A stretch of 53,522 nt of DNA from contig JAEZRD010000036.1 of the NCBI GenBank assembly GCA_023440975.1, positions 1 to 53,522 of the forward strand. Reading direction: 5' to 3'. Positions 9,738 through 18,681 of this stretch are shown one piece after another. Position numbers and translations under genes: made by a program. The stretch is from Methanobacteriota archaeon (lineage in GTDB: Archaea; Methanobacteriota; Methanobacteria; Methanobacteriales; Methanobacteriaceae). Each line of letters opens with the position of its first letter. Position 1 is the first letter of the stretch. A model generated the notes under the pieces. That model had not been told where the DNA came from. It saw only the letters and a program-made list of their open reading frames with translations, and ran no database searches.

Positions 9738-11057
9738 TTAAGGAGTTAATCGACGTCTATCTCTAGGGAAGAGAACAGTTTCACGAATGTTTTCAACACC
9801 AGTTAAAACCATATTAAGACGATCTGAACCTACACCCCAACCAGCATGAGGAGGCATACCATATTCAAATGCTTTAAGATAATCTCCAAATGCATCAACA
9901 TTTAAACCTTTAGCTTCAATTTGGGTTTTAAGTAATTCATATTGGTGAATACGTGTAGCACCAGATGAAATTTCTAAGTTTTTATACATTAAATCAAATG
10001 CTTGTGAAATTTCAGGACGTTCTTCATTAGGCATTACATAAAATGGTTTAATAGCAGTTGGCCATTCAGTTAAGAAATAGAATCCTTCTTGAGTTTCACC
10101 TAAAGCCTTTTCTCCTGCTCTGGAAAGATCTTCTCCCCATTGCATTTCAACACCTTTACTGTTAACAATATCTACAGCATCATCATATTTGACTTCAGGG
10201 AAAGGTCCTTCAGGAATATCAAGTGTTTGACCAATAGTTTCTAATTCTTCTTTACAATTTTCTTTAGTGCTTACTAAGATACGTGAAATCATTTCATCTA
10301 ATGTTTTCATTACATCTTGATCATTATTGAAACTTGCTTCGTAATCGATACTTACAGCTTCATTTAAATGTCTTAAAGTATCATGCTCCTCTGCACGGAA
10401 AATTTGTCCTATTTCAAATACTTTATCGAATCCAGCACTCATCATCATTTGTTTGTATAATTGTGGGGATTGACCTAAGAAAGCTTCTCTTTCAAAGTAA
10501 GTAATTGGGAATAATTCTGTTCCACCTTCAGTAGCACTTGCTACAAGTTTTGGGGTGTGAATTTCAATTATACCTTCTTCATCAAAGAAGTTACGTACAG
10601 TTTTAAACATATTGTTTTTTATTTTGAATATGCTTGAAACATGAGGTACACGTAAATCTAAGAATCTGGAATCTAATCTAGTATCGATTTCAGCTTTAAC
10701 CTTTTCAGTTGGATCCATTGGTAATGGTTGATCTGCTATGTTTAAAACTTTTATTTCTTCAGGGATTAATTCCACACCATTTGGTGCTTTTCCTGATTCT
10801 TGAACTTTTCCTCGTACACCGATTACGGATTCTTTGCTTAATGCACGTAAGTCTTCTAATATTTCTTTTGTTACTTTTTTACTTGGTGCTGTAACTTGTA
10901 TCATACCGTCACGGTCACGTACAAGTACGAAAATTATTCCACCAAGATCTCTTATTTCATGAACCCATCCCATTATTATTACTTCTTCACCTGTAATCTC
11001 AGGATTTACATTTTTAGTGTAATGGGTTCTTCTCCAATCATTTAATAAGTATTCCAT
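9738..11057 (-). CDS. aspS: Aspartate--tRNA(Asp/Asn) ligase, archaeal type
   Basis: The protein has 439 residues, typical of archaeal AspRS without the bacterial GAD insertion. An OB-fold anticodon-binding domain (about 18-105) is followed by the class II core: motif 2 FRAEEHDTLRHLNE (220-233) and motif 3 GWGVGSDRLNMVL near the C-terminus, with the usual RDRRRLTP ending. The enzyme charges tRNA-Asp. In Methanobacteriales, which usually lack AsnRS, it also makes Asp-tRNA-Asn for GatCAB, but that is family knowledge and was not tested here. AGGTGAATAATA precedes the ATG. It faces the SNF gene across the terminator. Confidence 0.96.
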   Translation of the reverse strand: MEYLLNDWRRTHYTKNVNPEITGEEVIIMGWVHEIRDLGGIIFVLVRDRDGMIQVTAPSKKVTKEILEDLRALSKESVIGVRGKVQESGKAPNGVELIPEEIKVLNIADQPLPMDPTEKVKAEIDTRLDSRFLDLRVPHVSSIFKIKNNMFKTVRNFFDEEGIIEIHTPKLVASATEGGTELFPITYFEREAFLGQSPQLYKQMMMSAGFDKVFEIGQIFRAEEHDTLRHLNEAVSIDYEASFNNDQDVMKTLDEMISRILVSTKENCKEELETIGQTLDIPEGPFPEVKYDDAVDIVNSKGVEMQWGEDLSRAGEKALGETQEGFYFLTEWPTAIKPFYVMPNEERPEISQAFDLMYKNLEISSGATRIHQYELLKTQIEAKGLNVDAFGDYLKAFEYGMPPHAGWGVGSDRLNMVLTGVENIRETVLFPRDRRRLTP

Positions 11058-11262
11058 TATTATTCACCTATAAATTATATAAAAATTTAGATAAAAATCA
11101 GTTTTTTTTTAAAATTTTAAAAAAACTAGTAGTTAATAAACATACTATATTAATTTATAATTTTTTTAGTTTATAAAACTTAAGAATGTATGAATATTTT
11201 TTCATGTTAATGTTTAATTTTTGTATAAAAAAAATAGTAGATTTTGGTAAAAATGTTTTTAT

Positions 11263-12540
11263 TTATTTTTTACCTAATCTTACTTTAACACTATCTGCGT
11301 GAGCTGCAAAACCTTCATAGTCAGCTATAGGTAAGATAGTTTTGCTTAATAATTCTAAACCTTCTTTACTTAATGTTTGTACTGTAGGTTTTTTAAGGAA
11401 TGCTTCAGTTGATAATCCAGAGTACATTCTAGCTCCACGACCTGTTGGTAATACATGGTTTGTTCCAGATCCATAATCTCCTGCAGCTACTGGAGAATAA
11501 TTTCCTAAGAATATACTTCCTGCATTATTGATTTTATTTAATGTTTTTTCATCGTCTTCTGTTGTGATTATTAAATGTTCTGGTGCGTATTCATTGGTGA
11601 AATCTATTGCTTCATCTAAATCTTTTGTTACTATTATTTGTCCGTATTTTTCAAGAGATTCTTTTATGATTTCACTTCTTTCGGCTTCTTCTGCATATTT
11701 ATATATTAAGTAATCGGCTTTTTCAGCTAAATCAATACTTGGTGTTACTAAAAAGCATGATGCATTAGGATCATGTTCTGCTTGTGATAGAATATCGTAA
11801 GCTACATATTCTGGGTTGGCTGTTTCGTCTGCTAGGACTAATAATTCTGATGGTCCTGCTGGGAATTCTATATCTACTTCTCCATATACTAATTTTTTTG
11901 CTGCTGTTACAAAGATGTTTCCAGGTCCTACAATTTTTTCTACTGGTTTAAGGGTTTCTGTACCATAAGCCATTGCAGCTATTGCTTGGGCTCCTCCTAC
12001 TTTGTATATTTCATCTGCTCCTGCTAAGTCTGCAGCTACTAAAATTGCGTCAAGTATTTTTCCTTCTTTGTTTGGAGGTGTGCAACAGATTACTCTTTTC
12101 ACTCCCGCGATTTTTGCGGGGATTACTGTCATTAGTATACTTGAGGGGTATGCTGCTCTTCCACCTGGGATGTAGCACCCTACACTATTTATTGGTCTTA
12201 TAACTTGTCCAGCTGTTATTCCTGGTCGTACTTCCATCATCCAATCTTTTGGTATTTGTGCTGTGTGGAATTTTTCAATATTACTTGCAGCTGATTCTAG
12301 GGAGTCTAATAGTTTTTTATCTAAATTTTTGTATGCTTCTTCAATTTCTTTTTCAGTTACTTTTAAATCTTCAACAAGTACCCCATCAAATTTTTCAGTG
12401 TAAGATTTTACTGCTTCATCTTTTCCTTCTTTTACATCATTTATTATGTCGGTTACTGTTTTTAGCACTTGGTTTACATCAGATTGTGATCTTTTGATTA
12501 GTTCATTAACTTGGTTTTTGTTATATATTATCATTTCCAT
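11263..12540 (-). CDS. hisD: Histidinol dehydrogenase
   Basis: HisD performs the last two steps of histidine synthesis, from histidinol to histidine, with NAD+ and zinc. The 425-residue protein is full length. The conserved GPGNIFVTAAKKLVYG is at 205-220 and the AGPSELLVLAD loop at 228-238. SQAEHDPNA carries Q253 and H256 (zinc ligand and base region), with APEHLI further on. ATG 12540 and ATG 12534 are both possible starts; an AAGGAT lies 10-15 bases upstream. It is not beside hisS or hisI, which lie near 40-42 kb, so the his genes are scattered. Confidence 0.96.
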   Translation of the reverse strand: MEMIIYNKNQVNELIKRSQSDVNQVLKTVTDIINDVKEGKDEAVKSYTEKFDGVLVEDLKVTEKEIEEAYKNLDKKLLDSLESAASNIEKFHTAQIPKDWMMEVRPGITAGQVIRPINSVGCYIPGGRAAYPSSILMTVIPAKIAGVKRVICCTPPNKEGKILDAILVAADLAGADEIYKVGGAQAIAAMAYGTETLKPVEKIVGPGNIFVTAAKKLVYGEVDIEFPAGPSELLVLADETANPEYVAYDILSQAEHDPNASCFLVTPSIDLAEKADYLIYKYAEEAERSEIIKESLEKYGQIIVTKDLDEAIDFTNEYAPEHLIITTEDDEKTLNKINNAGSIFLGNYSPVAAGDYGSGTNHVLPTGRGARMYSGLSTEAFLKKPTVQTLSKEGLELLSKTILPIADYEGFAAHADSVKVRLGKK

Positions 12541-12889
12541 AGTTTGTACAATCCTTTTTTATAAGTTTGATAATTTATTATTTATTATGTTATTTATTTA
12601 GATTTTTTAGTATTTAATAATGTTTTTAATAAGTTTTTTTAGTATTTATTTAAAACATTTTCTTCTAATATATATAGTTTTACTATTTGTTAGATATAAG
12701 AAAGTTTATATATAACATTGGAAACTTTTATATAATATTTCTTATAGAAGTAATAACTGAAATTAAGTTTGGGGTATTTAATTCATTTATTCCAATTGAA
12801 AATTATTTTTTTAGAATACTAAAACTAAAGTTTATTTCTTTTAACTATAAAAAAGATGTTTAATTAATAATAATAAAGGGTTTAAATGT
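12541..12889. other. Divergent promoter region between hisD and a UPF0058 gene
   Basis: No gene is seen in this 349-base AT-rich gap. It holds two strong TATA-like boxes, TTTATATATAAC (about 12705-12716) and CTTTTATATAAT (about 12725-12736), inside overlapping inverted repeats: ATAAGAAA (from 12695) pairs with TTTCTTAT (to 12745), and AAAGTTT pairs with AAACTTT between them. These probably serve the two divergent genes, and the repeats could bind a regulator. Confidence 0.5.
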
Positions 12890-13189
12890 ATGTATAAAGA
12901 TGAAATGATTCAACTACATCAATTTTTAGTATATGTATTAAAATATTTGGATACTGATGAACGGGTGCATGAAAACTGTGAAGAATATTTGGCATTAAAT
13001 ATTAGTCCACACCATATTCATAAGACTAAAGCAGAACATAAGCATGCTATATTCGTGTTATCTAATATTATAAGTGAAGTAATTTTAGAAAAAGATCCTG
13101 ATACTATCCCACCTAATGTATCTAGTGCTCTTGAAGACCTTGTAAGACGTTCTAGAAAACAATTAGCTGCTCAAGAATCTAGTAAATAA
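12890..13189 (+). CDS. UPF0058 family protein
   Basis: This 99-residue protein starts MYKDEMIQLHQFLVYVLKYL and contains the His-rich ISPHHIHKTKAEHKHAIFVLS. The pattern fits UPF0058, a small helical family confined to euryarchaea, with no known function. The length matches the family. The several His residues in the middle helix could bind metal (inference). It has an AAAGGG ribosome binding site, a leader of over 100 bases counted from the TATA boxes near 12705-12736, and is followed by long T-tracts (13205-13270) that should end transcription. Confidence 0.85.
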   Translation: MYKDEMIQLHQFLVYVLKYLDTDERVHENCEEYLALNISPHHIHKTKAEHKHAIFVLSNIISEVILEKDPDTIPPNVSSALEDLVRRSRKQLAAQESSK

Positions 13190-13373
13190 GATTCTTTAGA
13201 GTTAATTTACTTTTTTTTATGATTCTTTTTTTTAAATAAGTTAATCTACTTTTTTTTTAAACTTTTTTTTCTGGTTATTGTTTATTTTTTTAATTATTAT
13301 GATTAAATAGAAAAATTATAATAGTTTGATTTAACATAGTTTTTATTATTATAAATACTAGGATTTGGTGGTT

Positions 13374-14750
13374 ATGGCTGTTGAAAAAATGGTTTGTTTA
13401 GTTGATGGTGAGCATTATCTTCCTGTTACTAAATCTGCTATAGATACATTAAATGAATTAGAGCATATTGAAGTAGTAGCTATAATATTTATTGGTGGAA
13501 CAGAGAAGCTTAAGACTGATGATGCTGATTTGTATTCTGATATGATGGGTTTACCTGTTCATTTTGGTCAAGATAAAAGTGAAATTCCTTATGAGTTGAT
13601 TACTCAAATTATTCAGGATTATGATGCTTCTTGTGTTATGGATTTGAGTGATGAACCTGTATTAGATTATACTAAACGTTTTAAAATTGCATCTAGAGTT
13701 TTAGCTGAAGGAATACCTTACAGGGGTCCTGATTTTAAATTTGAACCTGTTACTCAGTATGAAGTTTGTCAGAAGCCTAGTTTAAAAATTTTAGGAACAG
13801 GTAAACGTATAGGTAAAACTGCAGTTTCAGGATATTTGTCTAGATTAATAGATAAAAAAGGTTATGAACCGTGTGTGGTTGCAATGGGTCGAGGAGGTCC
13901 AGAAGAACCTGAAGTTGTTCATGGGGATACTTTTGAAATTACACCTGAATTTTTAATGGAACAATCTGAAAAAGGAGTTCATGCTGCTAGTGATCATTGG
14001 GAAGATGCATTAATGAGTCGTATATTAACTATTGGTTGTCGTCGTTGTGGGGGTGGAATGGCAGGTGATGTTTTTTTAACAAATATGAGAAAAGGGGCAA
14101 TGATAGCAAATACTGTAGAAAATAAGTTTGTTATATTTGAAGGAAGTGGTGCTGCTATACCTCCAATTAAAACAGATAAAAACATTGTACTTATAGGGGC
14201 AAATCAACCTTTAATCAATATTGAAAACTTTTTTGGACCATTCCGTATTAAATTAGCAGATTTAATAATTCTTACAATGTGTGAAGAACCAATGGCATCT
14301 GGTGAAAAAGTTAAAAAAATTGAAGATTTTGTTAGTGAAATTAATCCTAATGTAAAAGTTATTTCAACAGTATTCCGGCCTAAACCATTAAATGATATAT
14401 CTGGAAAAAAAGTTTTATTTGCAACTACAGCACCAGAAAGTGTTAAAAGTGTTTTAGTTTCATATTTAGAAGAAAATTATGATTGTGAAGTTGTTGGTAC
14501 TACTTCACATTTATCTAATCGGCCATTATTACAAGAAGATATAGAAAAGTATATTGATAAAGTTGATGTGATGTTAACTGAACTTAAAGCTGCAGCAGTA
14601 GATGTTGCAACTAAAGATTCATTAAAAGCAGGTTTGGAAGTTGTATACTGTGATAATATTCCAGTACCTATAAGTTCTGATTATCCTGACTTATCTGATA
14701 GTATTATTGAAGTTGTTGATAGTGCTATTGAAGATTTTGAAAAAAATTAA
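13374..14750 (+). CDS. cpgS: Cyclic 2,3-diphosphoglycerate synthetase
   Basis: CpgS joins 2,3-diphosphoglycerate into its cyclic anhydride with ATP; the product is a major organic phosphate in Methanobacteriales. From ATG 13374 the protein has 458 residues. The P-loop-like GTGKRIGKT lies at 141-149. Other landmarks are CLVDGEHYLPVT at the N-terminus and GCRRCGGGMAGDVF in the middle. In-frame TTG 13365 and GTG 13368 also exist, but the GGTGG that would be the ribosome binding site overlaps them, so ATG is preferred. A histidine-kinase-like gene follows after 26 bases. cDPG is best known as a thermoprotectant, so its presence in a probably mesophilic genus suggests a phosphate or energy store, alongside ppk. 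Confidence 0.92.
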   Translation: MAVEKMVCLVDGEHYLPVTKSAIDTLNELEHIEVVAIIFIGGTEKLKTDDADLYSDMMGLPVHFGQDKSEIPYELITQIIQDYDASCVMDLSDEPVLDYTKRFKIASRVLAEGIPYRGPDFKFEPVTQYEVCQKPSLKILGTGKRIGKTAVSGYLSRLIDKKGYEPCVVAMGRGGPEEPEVVHGDTFEITPEFLMEQSEKGVHAASDHWEDALMSRILTIGCRRCGGGMAGDVFLTNMRKGAMIANTVENKFVIFEGSGAAIPPIKTDKNIVLIGANQPLINIENFFGPFRIKLADLIILTMCEEPMASGEKVKKIEDFVSEINPNVKVISTVFRPKPLNDISGKKVLFATTAPESVKSVLVSYLEENYDCEVVGTTSHLSNRPLLQEDIEKYIDKVDVMLTELKAAAVDVATKDSLKAGLEVVYCDNIPVPISSDYPDLSDSIIEVVDSAIEDFEKN

Positions 14751-14776
14751 ACAATAAAATTAAGGGGTTTATTTAG

Positions 14777-15910
14777 TTGATAAATATAGTTTGTACACAT
14801 TTGAATTCTGGGGAAATTAAATCTACTAGTGTAGATAAGTTAACTGATATTTTAGTAAAAAGTGAACCTGTAGTGGATATTCCTAAGCCTAAAAATTGGG
14901 ATGTTGGAGAAGATTCATTAGAATATAATTTTTTGCCTGTTAATCTTTTTGATAAAATTGATCTTAGTGTTGCTATTTATGTTCCTTATAATGGGGGTTT
15001 GGATTTTGTTTATCAGTATTTAGATAATACTGCTTGGACGGATATTACAGGTAATGAAAATTATGTTGAAGAATCTTTGGGTTGTAGATTTTCTGAGATT
15101 TATAAGAATATGGCGACTTTAGATGTTTTAGAGGTTTTACAGAGTGTTTATAAAGATGGGGTTCAAAGAGATATTCAGCTTGCAGTTTATGATGATAGGG
15201 ATTTAATTACTTATTTAGAATTTTCTTTTGTTAAGTATGGGAATAAGGTGTATGGTTTTTCTGAGAGAAAAACTAAAAATGTTTTAACTGATCGTCAGCT
15301 TGAGAAGGTTTTGTCTGAGAAAGATGATCTTTTGAAGGAACTTCAGGATAGGGTTCGTAATAATCTTCAGTTAGTTCGTAGTTTTATTGATATTGAGCTT
15401 TATTATCATCCGGATACTCCTAAAGAAAATCTTAAAAAAACTCGTAATCGTATAACTACTATGGCAATTGTTCATCAGGAGATTTATAATAGTAAAGATC
15501 CTTTTACTTTAAATAATTGTGATTTTATTGAGAATGCTTTAAGTAATTTGTTTAGTGCTTATGAGTGTACTCATGTTGCTGTTGATTTGGATTTTGATTC
15601 TTTAATTAGAATAGATATGGATCAGGCTATTCTTATTGGGCTTATTATTAATGAATTGGCTGTTAATACTATTGAGTTTGCATTTCCTGATGATGCGAAG
15701 GGTATTTTCCATGTTGGGGTTCATAAGGATGATTTGGGTGTAGTTAATATTGAGATTTTTGATGATGGTGTTGGTTTGCCTGATGGTGTGAATTTTGATT
15801 CACCTGATAATTTGGGTTTTACTATTATTAAGAGTTTGGTTGGTCAATTGAATGGTTCTTGTGAAGAATTGAGTCGAGATAGTGGTTTTGGTATTTTAAT
15901 TAAGTATTAA
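14777..15910 (+). CDS. HisKA_2/HATPase histidine-kinase-like protein lacking the acceptor His
   Basis: The 377-residue soluble protein has an N-terminal sensor region (1-165) related to that of the kinase at 33835-35700 (shared PYN-G-DF-YQYL pattern). It then has a HisKA_2 dimerisation helix (about 180-250) and a HATPase domain with INELAVNTIEFAFP (N-box) and DDGVGLPDG (G1 box). The HisKA_2 consensus is LLKE-H-xRVKNNLQ; here the helix reads LLKELQDRVRNNLQ, so the acceptor His is Q190. ATP-binding residues look intact. It probably cannot autophosphorylate on this site and may act as a sensor or scaffold. The start is TTG 14777 after AAGGGG. It is likely co-transcribed with cpgS. Confidence 0.85.
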   Translation: MINIVCTHLNSGEIKSTSVDKLTDILVKSEPVVDIPKPKNWDVGEDSLEYNFLPVNLFDKIDLSVAIYVPYNGGLDFVYQYLDNTAWTDITGNENYVEESLGCRFSEIYKNMATLDVLEVLQSVYKDGVQRDIQLAVYDDRDLITYLEFSFVKYGNKVYGFSERKTKNVLTDRQLEKVLSEKDDLLKELQDRVRNNLQLVRSFIDIELYYHPDTPKENLKKTRNRITTMAIVHQEIYNSKDPFTLNNCDFIENALSNLFSAYECTHVAVDLDFDSLIRIDMDQAILIGLIINELAVNTIEFAFPDDAKGIFHVGVHKDDLGVVNIEIFDDGVGLPDGVNFDSPDNLGFTIIKSLVGQLNGSCEELSRDSGFGILIKY

Positions 15911-15962
15911 ATCTTTCTTTTTTTTATTTTTTTTTATTCTTTTTTTTAGGCAAAACATTTAT

Positions 15963-15986
15963 ATGTATGTTAGTACTTACTTACAT
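15963..15986. promoter_or_regulatory. Palindromic operator in the TetR gene promoter
   Basis: This 24-base near-perfect palindrome is centred between 15974 and 15975, with core TTAGTACTTA and outer arms ATGTA and TACAT; 10 of 12 base pairs match. A TATA box (ATTTATATG, 15957-15965) overlaps its left end. The expected start of transcription, about 26 bases from the box centre, falls at 15987-15988. A repressor here would sit between TATA box and start site and block RNA polymerase, the usual archaeal mode of repression. Autoregulation by the adjacent TetR protein is inferred. Confidence 0.7.
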
Positions 15987-15987
15987 T

Positions 15988-16572
15988 ATGGAAGTTAATG
16001 ATACATCACAAAAAATTATAGATGCAACAATTAATGTCTTAAACGAACAAGGACTTAGTGGTACAACCACAAAAAAAATTGCTGAAAAAGCAGAAGTAAG
16101 TGAAGTAACTATTTTCCGTAAATTTGAGACAAAAGATAAGTTAATAGAAAAATCAAAAGAAGTTTATCTTCAAAGTTTCCTAAAAAAATTAGATCAACTT
16201 TTTGAAGTAAGTGTAAACCAAGATTTAATTGATTTTTTTAAAGATTTATGGTATGAATCCCAAAGATTATTCGATGAAGATATAAATCTTATTAAAATAA
16301 GTTTTGAAGAAATAAACATTGATTCATTACATGATAAGGTCCTACCTAGATTCTCAGATAGGATAATAAATAATTTATCCCATATTTTCCAAGAACAAAT
16401 TGATAAAGGAAAAATAAGAACAGTTAATCCAACTGTTGCAGCATTAACAATTTTTAGTGTAATGTTTGAATCATTAATATTATTAAAAATATATGGAGTA
16501 AAACTTGATCAAACTGAAGATAGTTATGTAGAAGACTTCCTAGACATATTCCTTAATGGAATTTCAAAATAA
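15988..16572 (+). CDS. TetR/AcrR-family transcriptional regulator
   Basis: From ATG 15988 the protein has 194 residues. The N-terminal helix-turn-helix is clear: ATINVLNEQGLSGTTTKKIA, then EKAEVSEVTIFRKFETKDKL, the TetR signature. The C-terminal ligand-binding domain (about 60-190) is helical and divergent. An in-frame ATG at 15967 lies inside the palindromic operator and only a few bases from the TATA box, so it cannot be on the transcript; the true start is probably leaderless. A YhgE/Pip-like membrane protein follows after about 50-80 bases and is the likely regulated target. Confidence 0.92.
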   Translation: MEVNDTSQKIIDATINVLNEQGLSGTTTKKIAEKAEVSEVTIFRKFETKDKLIEKSKEVYLQSFLKKLDQLFEVSVNQDLIDFFKDLWYESQRLFDEDINLIKISFEEINIDSLHDKVLPRFSDRIINNLSHIFQEQIDKGKIRTVNPTVAALTIFSVMFESLILLKIYGVKLDQTEDSYVEDFLDIFLNGISK

Positions 16573-16652
16573 ATATTATTATAATTATTTTCTTTTAAAA
16601 ACAAATTTTTCAGGGGGAAACAAAAATAAAACTCAGAAATGTATTAGAAATA

Positions 16653-17894
16653 ATGAAAAAAGACGCACGTAATTCATTTAAAAATCCAGTTATTGTAATA
16701 GTTTTATTAACTATAATGATTTTACCGTCTCTTTATGCAATTTTAAACGTGCAAGCATGTTGGGATCCATATGGTAAAACTGGTAATCTAGAATTTGCTG
16801 TAGTTAATTTAGATGAAAATTCATCTTATAATGGAATAAGTTATAATTTTGGAGATAAATTAATCGATAGATTACATGATAACAATGATTATAATTGGAT
16901 TTTTACCAATGAAAATGATGCTAGGAATGGGGTAAAAAGTGGAAAATATTATTCGGCGATAATTATACCCGAGAACTTTACGAAAAATGTATTGAGTATT
17001 TCCACAGCTAATCCGCAACCAGCTCATTTAGAATTTTTAGAAAATGAAAAAATAAGTCCTGTAGGAAGTAGAATGAGTGAAACTGCTTCAAAAGAGGTGC
17101 AGACAAAGGTTAATAATGAGATAGTGCAAACTGTTAACACTGAGGCACTTGGTCAATTAGTAACTGTCGGTTCAAGTTTACCTGTTACAACACCGTTAAC
17201 TGAACTTTCAGGTGTGAACTCTTCTGGTGTTAAAAATTATTTCTACAGTCCTGTAGGTATTGAAAAAACTAGTATTTATCCTGTTGACAATTATGGATCT
17301 AGTGTAGCGCCATTTTATATTAGTTTAGCTTTATGGATTGGTGCTATTATGGCAGGTATAATTATTAAAACAAGATATATTGAAAAACAATTATATACTC
17401 CAATTGAGATGTACTTTGGTCGTATGGGGTTATACTTAATGTTAGGTATAGGTCAAGCATTAGTAATTACTATAGGTTGTTTCTTAGCAGGTGTAGAAGT
17501 TACTAATCCATTGCTGTTCTTGCTGACAATGATTCTGTCTTCGATGGTTTGTATGGTTATAATATACTCTTTCGTAAGTGTATTTGGAATTGTTGGTAAG
17601 GCTTTATCTATTGTTGTATTGGTTTTCCAAATATCTGGTACTGGTGGTGTGTATCCAATTCAAATTATGGCTTCATTCTTTGGAGTGGCTAATGCTTGGT
17701 TACCATTGACTTATTGTATTGATGCACTTAGGGAAGTAATGCTAGGTATGTATTGGCCTAGTTTTTCATTTGCTATATTAAAACTTCTTATTTATCCAAT
17801 AATAACCTTGGTTTTAAGTGTTATTATTAAATATAGATTTGATAAAAGTGCTCATTGGTTTGAAAAGAAACTTGAAGAAAGTGGACTTGCTTAA
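16653..17894 (+). CDS. YhgE/Pip-family membrane protein (ABC-2-like)
   Basis: From ATG 16653 the protein has 413 residues. One membrane helix near the N-terminus is followed by the family hallmark WDPYGKTGNLEFAVVNLDEN, an outside domain of about 150 residues, and five to six C-terminal helices (about 215-400) of ABC-2 permease type. YhgE/Pip proteins include the Lactococcus phage infection protein and type VII secretion-linked EsaA-like proteins. The long coiled-coil part of Pip is missing here. The strong ribosome binding site AGGGGG (16612-16617) is far from ATG 16653 but 8 bases from an in-frame ATA at 16626, which would add MKLRNVLEI. Regulation by the upstream TetR is likely. Confidence 0.82.
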   Translation: MKKDARNSFKNPVIVIVLLTIMILPSLYAILNVQACWDPYGKTGNLEFAVVNLDENSSYNGISYNFGDKLIDRLHDNNDYNWIFTNENDARNGVKSGKYYSAIIIPENFTKNVLSISTANPQPAHLEFLENEKISPVGSRMSETASKEVQTKVNNEIVQTVNTEALGQLVTVGSSLPVTTPLTELSGVNSSGVKNYFYSPVGIEKTSIYPVDNYGSSVAPFYISLALWIGAIMAGIIIKTRYIEKQLYTPIEMYFGRMGLYLMLGIGQALVITIGCFLAGVEVTNPLLFLLTMILSSMVCMVIIYSFVSVFGIVGKALSIVVLVFQISGTGGVYPIQIMASFFGVANAWLPLTYCIDALREVMLGMYWPSFSFAILKLLIYPIITLVLSVIIKYRFDKSAHWFEKKLEESGLA

Positions 17895-17907
17895 ATCCAC
17901 TTTTTTT
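17878..17907 (+). terminator. Hairpin terminator after the YhgE-like gene
   Basis: AAAGTGGA (17878-17885) pairs perfectly with TCCACTTT (17896-17903), followed by a run of T. The stem spans the stop codon. Confidence 0.8.
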
Positions 17908-17963
17908 ATTATTTTTTTTTTTTAGAAATAGAATAGAATTTTTATAAATATCTTTTTTTTTAT

Positions 17964-18401
17964 TTATCCTCCGGCTAGAATTATTTTGGTTCCTTCGTTA
18001 CTTATTTCTTCTTTTTTAAAGTCGATATCGAATTTTACTCTTTCTATTACTTCTTTTAATGCGTCTAGTGTTTCGGTTCTATGTGGTCCGAGTACGGCTA
18101 CTAAGAATAATGGATCTCCTGTGTAGAATTCTCCTACAAAGTGGACTAAGTTTATTTGGTATACTCCATATTTTATTTTTGCTGATTCTGCTATTTCTTC
18201 CATTTCCTTTTTAGCTTTTTCTTTATCGGGAGTGGTTTGTATTAGTTTTTCCACGATTTTATTTTCTTCGTTTCCTCTTACAAATCCTTCGAATGTGAAT
18301 ATTGCTCCGCTGTCATCTACTTTGGGGTTTTTCTTTAAGTCATTTACTAAATCTTTTATTTCGTAGTAATCGTCATCTTTTTGGATTAGTTCAATTATCA
18401 T
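17964..18401 (-). CDS. moaE: Molybdopterin synthase catalytic subunit (MoaE-like)
   Basis: The 145-residue protein fits MoaE, which adds the dithiolene sulfurs to precursor Z using MoaD thiocarboxylate. Supporting motifs are GAIFTFEGFVRGNEEN, VHFVGEFYTGDPLFLVAVLGPHR, and the Lys-rich active-site strand FDIDFKKEEI. The pterin cofactor is needed for formylmethanofuran dehydrogenase. The protein ends in AGG; a double-Gly end is typical of the partner MoaD, not of MoaE, and is probably chance. GGTGA precedes the ATG by 8 bases. No other moa gene is in the window. Confidence 0.9.
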   Translation of the reverse strand: MIIELIQKDDDYYEIKDLVNDLKKNPKVDDSGAIFTFEGFVRGNEENKIVEKLIQTTPDKEKAKKEMEEIAESAKIKYGVYQINLVHFVGEFYTGDPLFLVAVLGPHRTETLDALKEVIERVKFDIDFKKEEISNEGTKIILAGG

Positions 18402-18592
18402 TTTTTTTTCACCTTTAAAAAAATAGATTTAACTATTGTTATATTTTTTTTAGTTTATAAAAATACTCATTTTATAACTAAGTATAAAAGAGAGAAATTA
18501 ATTTTAATATGTTTATTATTATTAATTATTGTAATTTTTATATTTTGTAAATTAATAAATGTTTTAACAATAGGGTTAATTCAAGTTTAGGT

Positions 18593-18670
18593 ATGGAAAA
18601 AACAGGTAACCCCTTATTAGTTTTACTCTTTGCATTACTAATAATACCATTAATAAGATGTAAACAATAA
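18593..18670 (+). CDS. Possible 25-residue single-span membrane peptide
   Basis: ATG at 18593 opens MEKTGNPLLVLLFALLIIPL and ends IRCKQ before TAA at 18668-18670. The peptide has a charged start, a turn (GNP), a hydrophobic span of about 14 residues and a basic end with one Cys. A short TTAGGT lies just before the ATG, too close for a good ribosome binding site, so the transcript may be leaderless or the frame may be chance. Codon pattern and the hairpin-terminator downstream argue for a real gene. I do not recognise the family. Confidence 0.45.
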   Translation: MEKTGNPLLVLLFALLIIPLIRCKQ

Positions 18671-18681
18671 AATTTTAATAA

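Noticed and set aside
11973..12203. Leu-rich reading frame opposite hisD
   Set aside because: It lies wholly inside hisD on the other strand, has no ribosome binding site, and its composition is that of a shadow frame in AT-rich DNA.
17964..18401. MoaE ending in Gly-Gly as a MoaD-like ubiquitin-fold tail
   Set aside because: The rest of the protein is plainly MoaE and has no MoaD fold; a two-residue match is probably chance.
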